From Saprospiraceae bacterium UBA7687 (GTDB taxonomy: Bacteria > Bacteroidota > Bacteroidia > Chitinophagales > Saprospiraceae), in assembly GCA_002482845.1 (NCBI GenBank), contig DLGT01000065.1, positions 1 through 64,000 of the forward strand: a stretch of 64,000 nucleotides of DNA, read 5' to 3'. Below the pieces are notes generated by a model. That model ran no database searches. It worked only from the letters and a program-made list of their open reading frames with translations, and was not told the DNA's origin. Within the stretch, counting starts at the first letter, position 1; each line of letters starts with the position of its first letter. Shown in pieces: positions 29,103 to 37,584 of the stretch. A program made the position numbers and the translations under genes.

Positions 29103-29509
29103 GGTTTAGTATTATAAAAATTATCAAAAACTTCATCCACTGGTTCCCATAATTCTATTTTATTGCCATCTTCATCCATAATATGAACAAATTTGCCGTA
29201 ATCATAAGAAGTAATCTCATCACAAAAAGTAACGCCTTCATTTTTCAATAAAGTAACCAATTTTTCGATGTTTTCGACTCGATAATTGATCATAAATTCC
29301 TTTTGAGAAGGTTCGAAATAATCTGTCTGAGATGAGAATGGACTCCACTGTAGGTATGCATTTTTGCTTGGATCTTCTACTTTTTTGGTTATGAAAGCAG
29401 CTCCCCATTCATCCGTATTAAAACCTAGATGTTTGGCATACCACTCTTTCGTTGACTTTGGATCTTTGGATTTAAAGAAAATTCCACCAATACCTGTGAC
29501 TCGTTTCAT
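29099..29509 (-). CDS. VOC-family (glyoxalase-fold) protein
   Basis: A 136-residue protein with the two beta-alpha-beta-beta-beta modules of the vicinal oxygen chelate superfamily. GIFFKSKDPKSTKEWYAKHL opens the first and YRVENIEKLVTLLKNEGVTF the second, which closes with FVHIMDEDGNKIELWEP, where the glutamate of KIELWEP is a usual metal ligand. Members include glyoxalases, dioxygenases and antibiotic-binding proteins; the substrate is not inferable. Its start overlaps the stop of the upstream gene by 4 bases, and its stop overlaps the start of the GldM-like gene by 4 bases, so translation is probably coupled. Confidence 0.85.
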   Translation of the reverse strand: MKRVTGIGGIFFKSKDPKSTKEWYAKHLGFNTDEWGAAFITKKVEDPSKNAYLQWSPFSSQTDYFEPSQKEFMINYRVENIEKLVTLLKNEGVTFCDEITSYDYGKFVHIMDEDGNKIELWEPVDEVFDNFYNTKP

Positions 29510-30060
29510 AATGCACTTTTTAGCTGTGGGGACTCAATATTTATTTCTGTCAAAGATATAAATTTTGTCTTTTTTAACAATGAAATTACTTTTTCAGGAG
29601 ATATTTTATCTATTTCTAAAGAAAGATATTTCTCAGGCATACGGATGGTTAGTTTTGCTTTATTTTCTGTTATAATTTCTTTAGGCATCAAATATTTGCT
29701 GGCAGTATAATCCGACGCGCCTACTTTTTTTAACAAACTGAATAAAGATAAGCTATATGGAGCAATAATATCTTTTTGTTTTTGAACTTCAAGTTTTGTA
29801 ATGTTACTATCTGGAATAAGTATTAAATAGTTTTTATACATATTTCGGCAATAAACACCAATACCTTGATTAAAAACAGCCAAAGATACCATAAATCGCT
29901 CATCTTCACTTTCTGACAATGGATCCTTAAAAGTAAAACCACCCAAACCTTTCTGGAAGCGCATAATCCAGAAAGTATCCATAGATGTGCCTCCGCAGTG
30001 CTTATTTATTTCAGCATTTACCTTATGTTTTGAATTATTTGTAAGATCTATTATTTTCAC
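29506..30060 (-). CDS. Unknown protein, first gene of a three-gene operon
   Basis: A 184-residue soluble protein that I do not recognise. It has no signal peptide or membrane segment. The middle part has beta-type character (RFMVSLAVFNQGIGVYC), followed by a helical stretch and a charged tail. The next gene starts inside its last codon (4-base overlap), tying it to the VOC protein and the GldM-like protein. Codon use looks like that of the neighbours. Confidence 0.6.
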   Translation of the reverse strand: MKIIDLTNNSKHKVNAEINKHCGGTSMDTFWIMRFQKGLGGFTFKDPLSESEDERFMVSLAVFNQGIGVYCRNMYKNYLILIPDSNITKLEVQKQKDIIAPYSLSLFSLLKKVGASDYTASKYLMPKEIITENKAKLTIRMPEKYLSLEIDKISPEKVISLLKKTKFISLTEINIESPQLKSAL

Positions 30061-30275
30061 TCCGAAATATCATTTAATGTTGGTGATAACAAATTTCTAC
30101 TCTATCTTGTTTTGTTTTTAATTTTGGGGTTAATTGCTATGATTATTCCCCACAAACTGATTTAAACATTAAGTATATTAAAATAATGTAGTCTTTTATT
30201 TTGCCAAAGGTGCATATTCGTTGTTAAAGTAACATTAAAATTGGTTTGGATACACATTATAACAAATATTATTAA

Positions 30276-30283
30276 TACTTTTG
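30276..30283 (+). promoter_or_regulatory. -7 element for the cyclophilin-FKBP gene
   Basis: TACTTTTG, an exact TAnnTTTG match, 24 bases before the start codon at 30308. No TTG lies at the canonical spacing. Confidence 0.45.
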
Positions 30284-30307
30284 ACCCATCAAATAAAAGT
30301 ATAAAAA

Positions 30308-31345
30308 ATGTATAAAATTCTTTTTACACTCGGAATGGCCATGTTGAGCTTGACCGTATTTGCTCAAAAAAACAAACAAATTAATAAAATGGATCAACAG
30401 TTTTTAAGCACGCAGCCTGATGGTTTGTATGCAAAATTTCATACCAACAAAGGTGATATTTATGCCATATTAGAGCATCAAAAAACTCCTTTGACAGTTG
30501 CAAACTTTGTAGGATTGGCAGAAGGTAACATAAAAAATAAAGCAAAAGCAGATGGAACACCATACTATGATGGATTGAAATTTCATAGGGTAATCGCGAA
30601 TTTTATGATTCAAGGTGGATGTCCACTTGGTACTGGTACTGGAGATCCTGGGTATAAATTTGCGGACGAGTTTGATGAAAGTTTAAAACATGTGGGGCCT
30701 GGTATTTTGAGTATGGCAAATTCTGGTCCAGCTACCAATGGATCACAGTTTTTTATTACACACGTAGCAACGCCATGGTTGGATAATAAGCATACTGTTT
30801 TCGGTCATGTCATTCAAGGTCAAGACATAGTAAATAGCATAGCTCAAAACGACACTATTATTAAGTTAGAAATAATCAGAAAAGGGGCTTCTGCTGAAGC
30901 ATTTAATGCTGCCAAAGTTTTTGCGGATGAACAGGCAAATATGGTACAAAAACAAAAAGATAGAGAAGCTAAACTTGCTGCAGAAGCTGAAAAAGTTAAG
31001 TTGCAGTTTCCAAATGTAACAGAAAGCGGACTTAGATATATCATCCTTCAGGATGGAACAGGTAAAACACCAACAGCAACATCTAATGTGAAAGTACATT
31101 ATACAGGTACATTCTTGGATGGCAAGGTATTCGACAGTAGTGTACAACGTGGTGAGCCTATCGACTTTGGACTGAATCAAGTTATCAAAGGTTGGACTGA
31201 AGGTGTACAGTTGATGAAGGAAGGCGCTAAATACAAGTTCTACATACCATACAAATTAGCTTACGGTGAGAATGGTTACCCGGGTGCAATTCCACCAAAA
31301 AGTGATTTGATATTCGAAGTAGAGTTAATTAAAATCAATTCTTAA
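30308..31345 (+). CDS. Cyclophilin-FKBP fusion peptidyl-prolyl isomerase
   Basis: A 345-residue exported protein joining two unrelated prolyl isomerase folds. After a signal peptide ending VFAQ comes a cyclophilin domain at about 38-195 (YYDGLKFHRVIANFMIQGG, then ATNGSQFFIT and DNKHTVFGHV), a charged helical linker of about 45 residues, and an FKBP domain at about 240-345 (VKVHYTGTFLDGKVFDSS, then VIKGWTEGVQLMKEGAKY and IPPKSDLIFEVELI). Key FKBP aromatic residues are kept. Dual immunophilins of this order are known from Flavobacterium. It probably assists folding of exported proteins in the periplasm, including T9SS cargo (inference). Confidence 0.92.
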   Translation: MYKILFTLGMAMLSLTVFAQKNKQINKMDQQFLSTQPDGLYAKFHTNKGDIYAILEHQKTPLTVANFVGLAEGNIKNKAKADGTPYYDGLKFHRVIANFMIQGGCPLGTGTGDPGYKFADEFDESLKHVGPGILSMANSGPATNGSQFFITHVATPWLDNKHTVFGHVIQGQDIVNSIAQNDTIIKLEIIRKGASAEAFNAAKVFADEQANMVQKQKDREAKLAAEAEKVKLQFPNVTESGLRYIILQDGTGKTPTATSNVKVHYTGTFLDGKVFDSSVQRGEPIDFGLNQVIKGWTEGVQLMKEGAKYKFYIPYKLAYGENGYPGAIPPKSDLIFEVELIKINS

Positions 31346-31384
31346 TTCTGATCTACAGATTAAAAAGTAGGTAAGTTAAAATAT

Positions 31385-31421
31385 AAAAAGCCTTATTTCT
31401 TCAAAGAGATAAGGCTTTTTT
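31385..31421 (+). terminator. Terminator after the cyclophilin-FKBP gene
   Basis: AAAAAGCCTTAT (31385-31396) pairs with ATAAGGCTTTTTT (31409-31421) across a 12-base loop, 40 bases after the stop codon, with a closing T-run. Confidence 0.8.
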
Positions 31422-31431
31422 TATATCTGAT

Positions 31432-31462
31432 TTGAAAATAAAAGGTAATTTCCATACCTTTG
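31432..31462 (+). promoter_or_regulatory. Promoter of the tRNA-Arg gene
   Basis: TTG at 31432-31434, a 20-base spacer, then TACCTTTG at 31455-31462. This is a near-perfect Bacteroidota housekeeping promoter ending 16 bases before the first base of the tRNA. Confidence 0.75.
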
Positions 31463-31478
31463 CAATCTGAAATATGTT

Positions 31479-31552
31479 GGCTCCGTAGTTCAACTGGATA
31501 GAATATCAGATTTCGGCTCTGATGGTTGGAGGTTCGAACCCTTCCGGGGTCA
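31479..31552 (+). tRNA. tRNA-Arg (anticodon TCG)
   Basis: A 74-base cloverleaf. The acceptor arm GGCTCCG pairs with CGGGGTC (one G-T pair). The anticodon arm TCAGA / TCTGA encloses the loop TTTCGGC, giving anticodon TCG for CGN arginine codons. The T arm is GGAGGTTCGAACCCTTCC. The 3' CCA is not encoded (CAA follows the discriminator A's C). It has its own promoter and terminator and no neighbouring tRNA. Confidence 0.9.
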
Positions 31553-31577
31553 CAAGTTTAAACAATAATAGTCTAAT

Positions 31578-31621
31578 AAAGGCAGTAATTATAAGTAATC
31601 ATTATAGTGCTGCCTTTTTTA
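31578..31621 (+). terminator. Terminator of the tRNA-Arg gene
   Basis: AAAGGCAG pairs with CTGCCTTT, extended by a weaker inner stem, followed by six or more T. It begins 25 bases after the tRNA. Confidence 0.75.
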
Positions 31622-31832
31622 TTGTTCATAAATAACTATATTTATTCAAAATATTTACACTATGTTTACACCGCAAAAATTTGGTGTATAAATGAATTTC
31701 AACGCTCATCATTATAGAAATACATTTAGTATTGTTGAAGTTTATTCTTATTTTTTACTTCGGTAGCTAACAAGATGGAAAAGACACTTGATATTACAAT
31801 CTATTTATCTAACATTTAAAATCTGTATAAAA

Positions 31833-34772
31833 ATGTATTTGAGTAAAACGATTTATTTAAAAAGAATATTTTCTTTGTTTTTTGTGCTTATATCCAGTAT
31901 ATCTTTGTTGTCTTCACAAAATATTTTGATTGAAGAGTTTACAAATTTATCGGCCAAAGACTACAATAAATCACATAAATATATTGATAGTGTAGCGTCG
32001 AAAATGTTTTACAGAAAATATCATATTATAAAATATCATACTGATTTTCCAGAAATAGATACATTTAATTCTCCAGTCAAAGCCCAGGTAATTAATAGAT
32101 TAAGCTCTTTTAACACTAATGTGAATGCCGTTCCAACAACAATAGTAGATGGAAAACATTTGCCAACAGGGTCTCGACCAAAAGGCAATACATTAAACTT
32201 AAAGACTGAATTTCTCGAAAATATTCAAGTTGTAAAAAACATAGAAGCAGGTTTTTTTGGGTATTCTTTACATTTTAGCGATGACTTCAAAAAAATCACA
32301 AGCTTGTGTGGAATTAAATCTTCAAATGGCTTGGTAAGTCAAACGGTGTATATGACACAAGTTTTAGTTGAAGAGGTAGTTGATTTGAGTTCACCTGTTG
32401 GTCCAGATGGTTTTCAAAACTTTACTTACATATTCAGAGGTTTCTTTAGATATAGAGTTGGTGTTTTTCTTAATCCAACTGGCTCCTATCATGGTAGTTC
32501 AGAAATAACAATTCCAAAAGAAGTAATAGAACCATCTAATCTAAGAATGATTGCTTTCATTGAGGATACTGATTATACAGTTATTGACTGTATCGCAGTG
32601 ACTTCAGGTCTAAAAAAAGAATATAAAATCGAAGTAACAAATAATACTCCAAAGCAATCTAATTATTGTGGGAATCAAATTTTACCTTCTATTGTTGTAA
32701 AGAATAAATGTCAATATGGTATTACAGGTTTTAAAATGGACCTAAAAATAGGAAATCTTAGCGAATCAAAAATAGTTTATGACACTATATCACCTGGAGA
32801 ATCAAAAGAATATTATTTCAATCCGATTTTATTGGAACCAGGTCGACATTATGTAAATACAGATGTTGATTATATTATTGATTCGCCAAACGAGGCTGAC
32901 ATAATAAAGACAAATGACAGTATTAGATATTTAGTAGCTGGGAAACATGCTATTCCCAATGAAGATTTTGAAAATTTAGAACCAAATAGTATTGGAGATT
33001 TTATGGTAAGAAGCCAAAATAATGTTACTTTTATTAAAGTAGATGGCTCAAGTCTTGGATTTGACAAGCCTATAGGAGGTTATGGAAACTCAGAAAACTG
33101 TCTAATAGTTGACAGCTGGGATTGGAAATATGATCAAGAAGATGCTGGTATATCCAAACCAGATAATAAGAACTTTGCCTTTTTACATTATTCAAGTTTT
33201 GATTTGTCTAATATAAAATATCCAGCGCTCTATTTTGACGTGGCTACATCATATTCTAACTACGCATTTGCGTTGGAGATAGGGGCATACGAAACAGGTT
33301 GTTTAAATGGTTATGACAAGTTAAAAACTTTTAGCAGTCAAGAAATTAGTAAAGCACCAGAGTTAAGAACGGCAAGATTTATTCCCAAGAATAATGAATG
33401 GTTAACAAAAAAAGTTTCCTTAGATGATTATGAGAATTTGACTGATGTTCAATTGCGATTTTTTGTTAGATGCCCTTCTGATAGATCTAGGGGCAATTCG
33501 ATCTATTTTGATAATATTAGGATTCAATCTGATACAAATATGTGCTTTATCAATAGTACGGTATTGAGAAATCAAATGGATGTCCATAATTTTGTTAGAG
33601 ACATGAAGAACTGTAATATTTTGAAAGGTAATTTGTGTATTGGAGAATGTGTTGGTGATTCAAATGTAAGTAATATCACGGATTTGTCTGGTCTTACATT
33701 TATTCGGGAAATACAAGGTTCTTTAACGATAAAAAATAATAAATTCCTTTCAACTTTGGTTGGATTAGAGTTCTTAAAAAAAGTAGATGGCGATTTCAAT
33801 TTAACAAATAATCCAGTGTTAAAAAATACCACAGAGCTAAATTCCATTAACTATATTGGAGGTAGTATTCAAGTAATTAATAATCAATCTCTAGAGAGAA
33901 TCGAGTTTCAACGATATCTTCCAGAGTTAAATGGTAATTTTATTATCAAAAATAATCCCATGGTGACTATAATACAACCAATGATTAACGCAACTGAAAT
34001 AAAAGGAGATTTAATACTCCACGATATAACAGCGTCAAATGTGGGAACTAACCTTTCTAGCGTAAAAACTATTAAAGGATCTATTTCTTTCCAAAATAAC
34101 TTAAAACTGGCCTATACCCCGCTCATTAATAATTTACAAAAAATTGGAGGTGATTTAATTATTGCAGGTAATCCCGAACTGATTTCTATTTTAAATACTC
34201 AACTGAATAAAATAGGTGGGGATTTGGTGATAAAGGACTTGAAAAAAGATATCCTGCTACCTAATTTGGACAGTCTGGGTGGAAGCCTTACCTTAGAAAA
34301 TAACGACAATCTCTCATCAATTGCATACTTTGATAACCTTAATTATGATTATTTTTTCTCAAATACAAATGACAGTTTTGCTGTTGTACTTACAAATAAC
34401 CCTTCACTGTCAAATTGTAATTCAGCTTTAATGTGTCGCTTAATCAAAGATAACGAAAAGCCAATTTTGGTTTACGGGAATGCCAATCCTTGTAGTAGTT
34501 ACGAAGAAATAATAGTAGACTGTAGCCCGAGTAGCACATCTAAGGATTTGACAACATGTTTTTATATTTATCCAAACCCAACATCTGACATATTATTCTT
34601 AAATAAAGATTGTTTAGGCACTTATACAGTTAGAATTGTGAATGGTTTAGGTCAAGTTGTGTATGAAGGAATAAATGGTCAAAATATCAGAGAAATCAAT
34701 GTAGAATCATTTTCAAATGGAGTTTACACTTTAATAGTCGATGATAAAATAATTAGATTTACTAAAATTTAG
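31833..34772 (+). CDS. Large secreted protein with L-domain-like repeats and T9SS sorting domain
   Basis: A 979-residue exported protein. ATG 31833 puts the signal peptide (ending LLSSQ) at the N-terminus. Residues of about 20-260 look like an Omp28-type thioredoxin-like region (ILIEEFTNLSAKDYN, then VNAVPTTIVDGK). A beta-sandwich or CARDB-like part follows to about 560. About 600-860 is a run of leucine-rich, receptor L-domain-like repeats of about 22-24 residues (IQGSLTIKNNKFLSTL, KVDGDFNLTNNPVL, IGGDLIIAGNPEL and others). The C-terminus is a T9SS type A sorting domain (IYPNPTSDILFLN). It probably functions as a cell-surface binding protein. Its stop codon abuts a MITE-like element. Confidence 0.82.
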   Translation: MYLSKTIYLKRIFSLFFVLISSISLLSSQNILIEEFTNLSAKDYNKSHKYIDSVASKMFYRKYHIIKYHTDFPEIDTFNSPVKAQVINRLSSFNTNVNAVPTTIVDGKHLPTGSRPKGNTLNLKTEFLENIQVVKNIEAGFFGYSLHFSDDFKKITSLCGIKSSNGLVSQTVYMTQVLVEEVVDLSSPVGPDGFQNFTYIFRGFFRYRVGVFLNPTGSYHGSSEITIPKEVIEPSNLRMIAFIEDTDYTVIDCIAVTSGLKKEYKIEVTNNTPKQSNYCGNQILPSIVVKNKCQYGITGFKMDLKIGNLSESKIVYDTISPGESKEYYFNPILLEPGRHYVNTDVDYIIDSPNEADIIKTNDSIRYLVAGKHAIPNEDFENLEPNSIGDFMVRSQNNVTFIKVDGSSLGFDKPIGGYGNSENCLIVDSWDWKYDQEDAGISKPDNKNFAFLHYSSFDLSNIKYPALYFDVATSYSNYAFALEIGAYETGCLNGYDKLKTFSSQEISKAPELRTARFIPKNNEWLTKKVSLDDYENLTDVQLRFFVRCPSDRSRGNSIYFDNIRIQSDTNMCFINSTVLRNQMDVHNFVRDMKNCNILKGNLCIGECVGDSNVSNITDLSGLTFIREIQGSLTIKNNKFLSTLVGLEFLKKVDGDFNLTNNPVLKNTTELNSINYIGGSIQVINNQSLERIEFQRYLPELNGNFIIKNNPMVTIIQPMINATEIKGDLILHDITASNVGTNLSSVKTIKGSISFQNNLKLAYTPLINNLQKIGGDLIIAGNPELISILNTQLNKIGGDLVIKDLKKDILLPNLDSLGGSLTLENNDNLSSIAYFDNLNYDYFFSNTNDSFAVVLTNNPSLSNCNSALMCRLIKDNEKPILVYGNANPCSSYEEIIVDCSPSSTSKDLTTCFYIYPNPTSDILFLNKDCLGTYTVRIVNGLGQVVYEGINGQNIREINVESFSNGVYTLIVDDKIIRFTKI

Positions 34773-34776
34773 TTTA

Positions 34777-34961
34777 GAGTATGTTTAAAATTTTATTGCC
34801 ATATTATCAATATCTTATGAACCTGAGTTCAAAATAATCTCATCGTTTAGTTCACCTGCCTTTCTTTTACATTGCCGGCAGACAGGCTAAACTCTTTAAA
34901 TCTTTTATCGTCAGAACCATATCTTATTGATTAGCAACTAAGAAAATTTTTAAACATACTC
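34777..34961. mobile_element. MITE-like element with terminal inverted repeats
   Basis: A 185-base segment flanked by inverted repeats: GAGTATGTTTAAAATTTT at 34777 onward, and its near-exact complement ending in AAACATACTC at 34961. The three bases TTA occur directly outside both ends (34774-34776 and 34962-34964), consistent with a 3-base target duplication. There is no room for a transposase. Ends starting GAG and a TNA target remind me of IS5-family (IS1031-type) elements, from memory only. It lies 4 bases after the stop of the upstream gene. Confidence 0.6.
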
Positions 34962-35065
34962 TTATCTTAATATTGAAAAAACCTTAAGGATAAAGTTTTG
35001 TGCTTTTCTTGTTTTTTAATCTATAGTTCATAAATTTAACTGATGCTAAAAATGTCAATGAGTTT

Positions 35066-35911
35066 TTATTCAAGGTACTCATCTTTATCATATGCAATTG
35101 CTTCTTTGTAAGGCATAAAAGGCATCTTGAGAATAGTCGTAATATTTGTCACTTCTTTAGGATCCATATGGGTGTCTACACCATAGACTAATTTCCTATT
35201 GTCAACCATTACAAAAGTACCAAAAATGCGATCCCAAATTGAAAATATATTTCCGTAGTTGGTATCAGTATAAGGTTGTCTGTAATGATGGTGAATGCGA
35301 TGAATGTTTGGTGTACAAAAAAGAATCCCTAATACATTGTCAAGCCATTTTGGCATTTGTATATTTGAGTGATTAAATTGGGTAAGAACAACGGACATCG
35401 TCTGATACATAAACACCATCCACATGGGAGCACCAATAATTATAACTGCCATAGTGGTGAATACAAATCTAAAAACACTCTCTCCAGGATGATGTCTATT
35501 TGCAGACGTTGTATCTATTTGTTGGTCTGTATGGTGAATCAAGTGGAATTTCCACATCCATTTTACTTTGTGTTCTATCCAATGAATAAACCACGCGCCG
35601 ATTAGATCCATCAATAGAATACCAAGTATCATAAATCCCCATAAAGGTAAATGTAACAAATGTAAAAGCCCTATTTTATGTAAAGTAACATAATCAGATG
35701 TTTTTACCAAAATGAATGCCATAGAAAAATTAACAATAATCGTAGTTACTGTAAAAAAGATATTTACTTTAGCGTGGTCCCATTTTCGATAGTTAAACTT
35801 GAATAGTGGAATAGCACTTTCTATGAGCCAAAAAATGGTCAATCCACCTACCAAAATAATAGTTCGATGTGATGAAGGAATGTTGCTGAAATACTCAATG
35901 ATGGTGTCCAT
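35066..35911 (-). CDS. Sterol desaturase / fatty acid hydroxylase family protein
   Basis: A 281-residue integral membrane di-iron oxygenase of the fatty acid hydroxylase superfamily. About four hydrophobic segments surround the histidine clusters: HWIEHKVKWMWKFHLIHHTD near residue 110, NRHHPGE near 140, and HRIHHHYRQPYTDTNYGN near 205, ending with the usual FSIWDRIFGTF. These histidines bind the two irons. Substrates in the family include fatty acids, sterols and carotenoids. No pathway genes sit directly beside it, so the substrate is open. Confidence 0.88.
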   Translation of the reverse strand: MDTIIEYFSNIPSSHRTIILVGGLTIFWLIESAIPLFKFNYRKWDHAKVNIFFTVTTIIVNFSMAFILVKTSDYVTLHKIGLLHLLHLPLWGFMILGILLMDLIGAWFIHWIEHKVKWMWKFHLIHHTDQQIDTTSANRHHPGESVFRFVFTTMAVIIIGAPMWMVFMYQTMSVVLTQFNHSNIQMPKWLDNVLGILFCTPNIHRIHHHYRQPYTDTNYGNIFSIWDRIFGTFVMVDNRKLVYGVDTHMDPKEVTNITTILKMPFMPYKEAIAYDKDEYLE

Positions 35912-36061
35912 GGCTTTGTTAATTTAGAAGGTAACAAAGATAAATAAAAGTCAGTTTCTATTGTAGCTGAAAATAGATTATTTAATAGTTTGAATGAAAT
36001 AATTTTATCAGGGACCCAATTCATTAGTTTAACTTTTTAAAGTTAGTTGTTTCTTTAATCC

Positions 36062-37468
36062 CTACCAAACTATCTTTCCGAAATCATTTTTTAGTACCAA
36101 TTTTGTGATATCGATCAGGTCATCATTTCCCATTGTGGAGTGATATTCTTTTGTTTTGGAACGTAAGTCAAGTAGTATTTTGTGTAGTTCTTGGAAAGCA
36201 AGATCGCCTAGTTTGTACAATGCCAAATGATACATCCAAGGGATTGAAGGTGTATAATTTGCACTTTCACTGTAGTGGTCATCCTTTTCTTTAAGTTTGT
36301 ATGTGGTGTAATTTTTGATAATACCAGGGAAATTTCCACTCACCAACATCGCCTTAAAGTAAGCTGTAAAAAACAAATGCCATCTGTGGTCAAATATTTC
36401 TTTTTTAAATGCTGTTAGAAATACAAAGGCATGATTTTCAGCTTGTTTTGCTTTTTGCAGATCTATTAAGGCAAAGATCATAAAAGCTGTATGACCGATT
36501 TTACTATGGAAATTTGGAGATTCCTTAGCGACGTTTTGGGATGATTTTAGTATGTCGTAGGCTTCTGTAGCTTTTTTGGAGCGAAGCAAGATAGCCACTA
36601 AATTATTTACATAATAAAGATAATCATTATTGATTTCTTTGATAGATAGGTAACCGTAATAGGTAGCTTTTTCCAAGTTCTGAAAGGAAGAATGATATAA
36701 CAAGTATTGACTGTAAAAATTGACCAAAATCCTTCGTGAATAAAAATGTCCACTTTTGATCATCTTGTCAAAATATTCAAACTTGTCTTCTAGGATATCA
36801 TAAGAACGTTTGTTGTGCGCAATAAAAACAATCCTTATCCATGCCAATAATCGGTTATATCCATCTAAAGATTCATTGTAGAAAATGGATTTTAGCCAAG
36901 GATACCAATCATTCTGAGTATCCTTTTTATGGACGTAATGATTGATGATTTCATTGGTAGCATCATGGAGTTTGTCATTGACAAGTTTTGAATATTCGTA
37001 ATCTGTTCTGTATTTATGGATAAAATGGTGTACGATTTCAAAATCCTTATATCTAAGTCTGATCTGTAAGTAATGCCTATACACTCTCGAAATGTCATAC
37101 AATTTTATGAAATTAAAATGAGAAGAATCTGAAGATTTTAATATCCTAATGAGTTCCTTCTCATCTTCTTTAGTAATGGCATCCGTCATAATGAGTTTTT
37201 CCCAAATTAAAAGTTTCTCAAGCGTTTTATCTACATCGAGAGAATCTAGTAATTTAGTACACCAATTTTTAATATAACTATACTTCCTTTTGTCAATAGC
37301 ATCATTGTATTCAGCATAGTTTTCAATCAAAGCAGCATTGTAAATCATCGTATCTACTATGCTTTTTTTTTCACTATCTTCAAATTTTTTGTATTCCAAA
37401 AGAAAAATTGCTTCATGTGGAAGAATACATGAAGCAAACGATGAAAACTTGTTTAGACGTGATTTCAA
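36062..37468 (-). CDS. Unknown alpha-helical protein
   Basis: A 468-residue soluble protein that I do not recognise. Predicted helices run almost end to end, with TPR-like spacing in places (ATYYGYLSIKEINNDYLYYV, then NNLVAILLRSKKATEAYDIL), so a solenoid fold is likely. It is rich in Tyr, Lys and Asn. The only usable start at the N-terminus is TTG 37468, two codons after an in-frame stop; the next Met is about residue 41, so the start is uncertain. It lies 116 bases downstream of the fabG-like gene on the same strand. Confidence 0.6.
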   Translation of the reverse strand: MKSRLNKFSSFASCILPHEAIFLLEYKKFEDSEKKSIVDTMIYNAALIENYAEYNDAIDKRKYSYIKNWCTKLLDSLDVDKTLEKLLIWEKLIMTDAITKEDEKELIRILKSSDSSHFNFIKLYDISRVYRHYLQIRLRYKDFEIVHHFIHKYRTDYEYSKLVNDKLHDATNEIINHYVHKKDTQNDWYPWLKSIFYNESLDGYNRLLAWIRIVFIAHNKRSYDILEDKFEYFDKMIKSGHFYSRRILVNFYSQYLLYHSSFQNLEKATYYGYLSIKEINNDYLYYVNNLVAILLRSKKATEAYDILKSSQNVAKESPNFHSKIGHTAFMIFALIDLQKAKQAENHAFVFLTAFKKEIFDHRWHLFFTAYFKAMLVSGNFPGIIKNYTTYKLKEKDDHYSESANYTPSIPWMYHLALYKLGDLAFQELHKILLDLRSKTKEYHSTMGNDDLIDITKLVLKNDFGKIVW

Positions 37469-37584
37469 GTGTTAATTATGTTGAATTGTTAATTTGTTTG
37501 ATTTACGAAATCGTTAAAGAGAGATGCTTTGAAAATCATGATTTTAGCTCAAAGTCATATAGAAAACCATCACTCAAACTATAT

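Noticed and set aside
34860..34900. GCCGGCAGACAGGC stretch inside the MITE-like element as a separate repeat
   Set aside because: It occurs once in the window and its self-complementarity is only partial.
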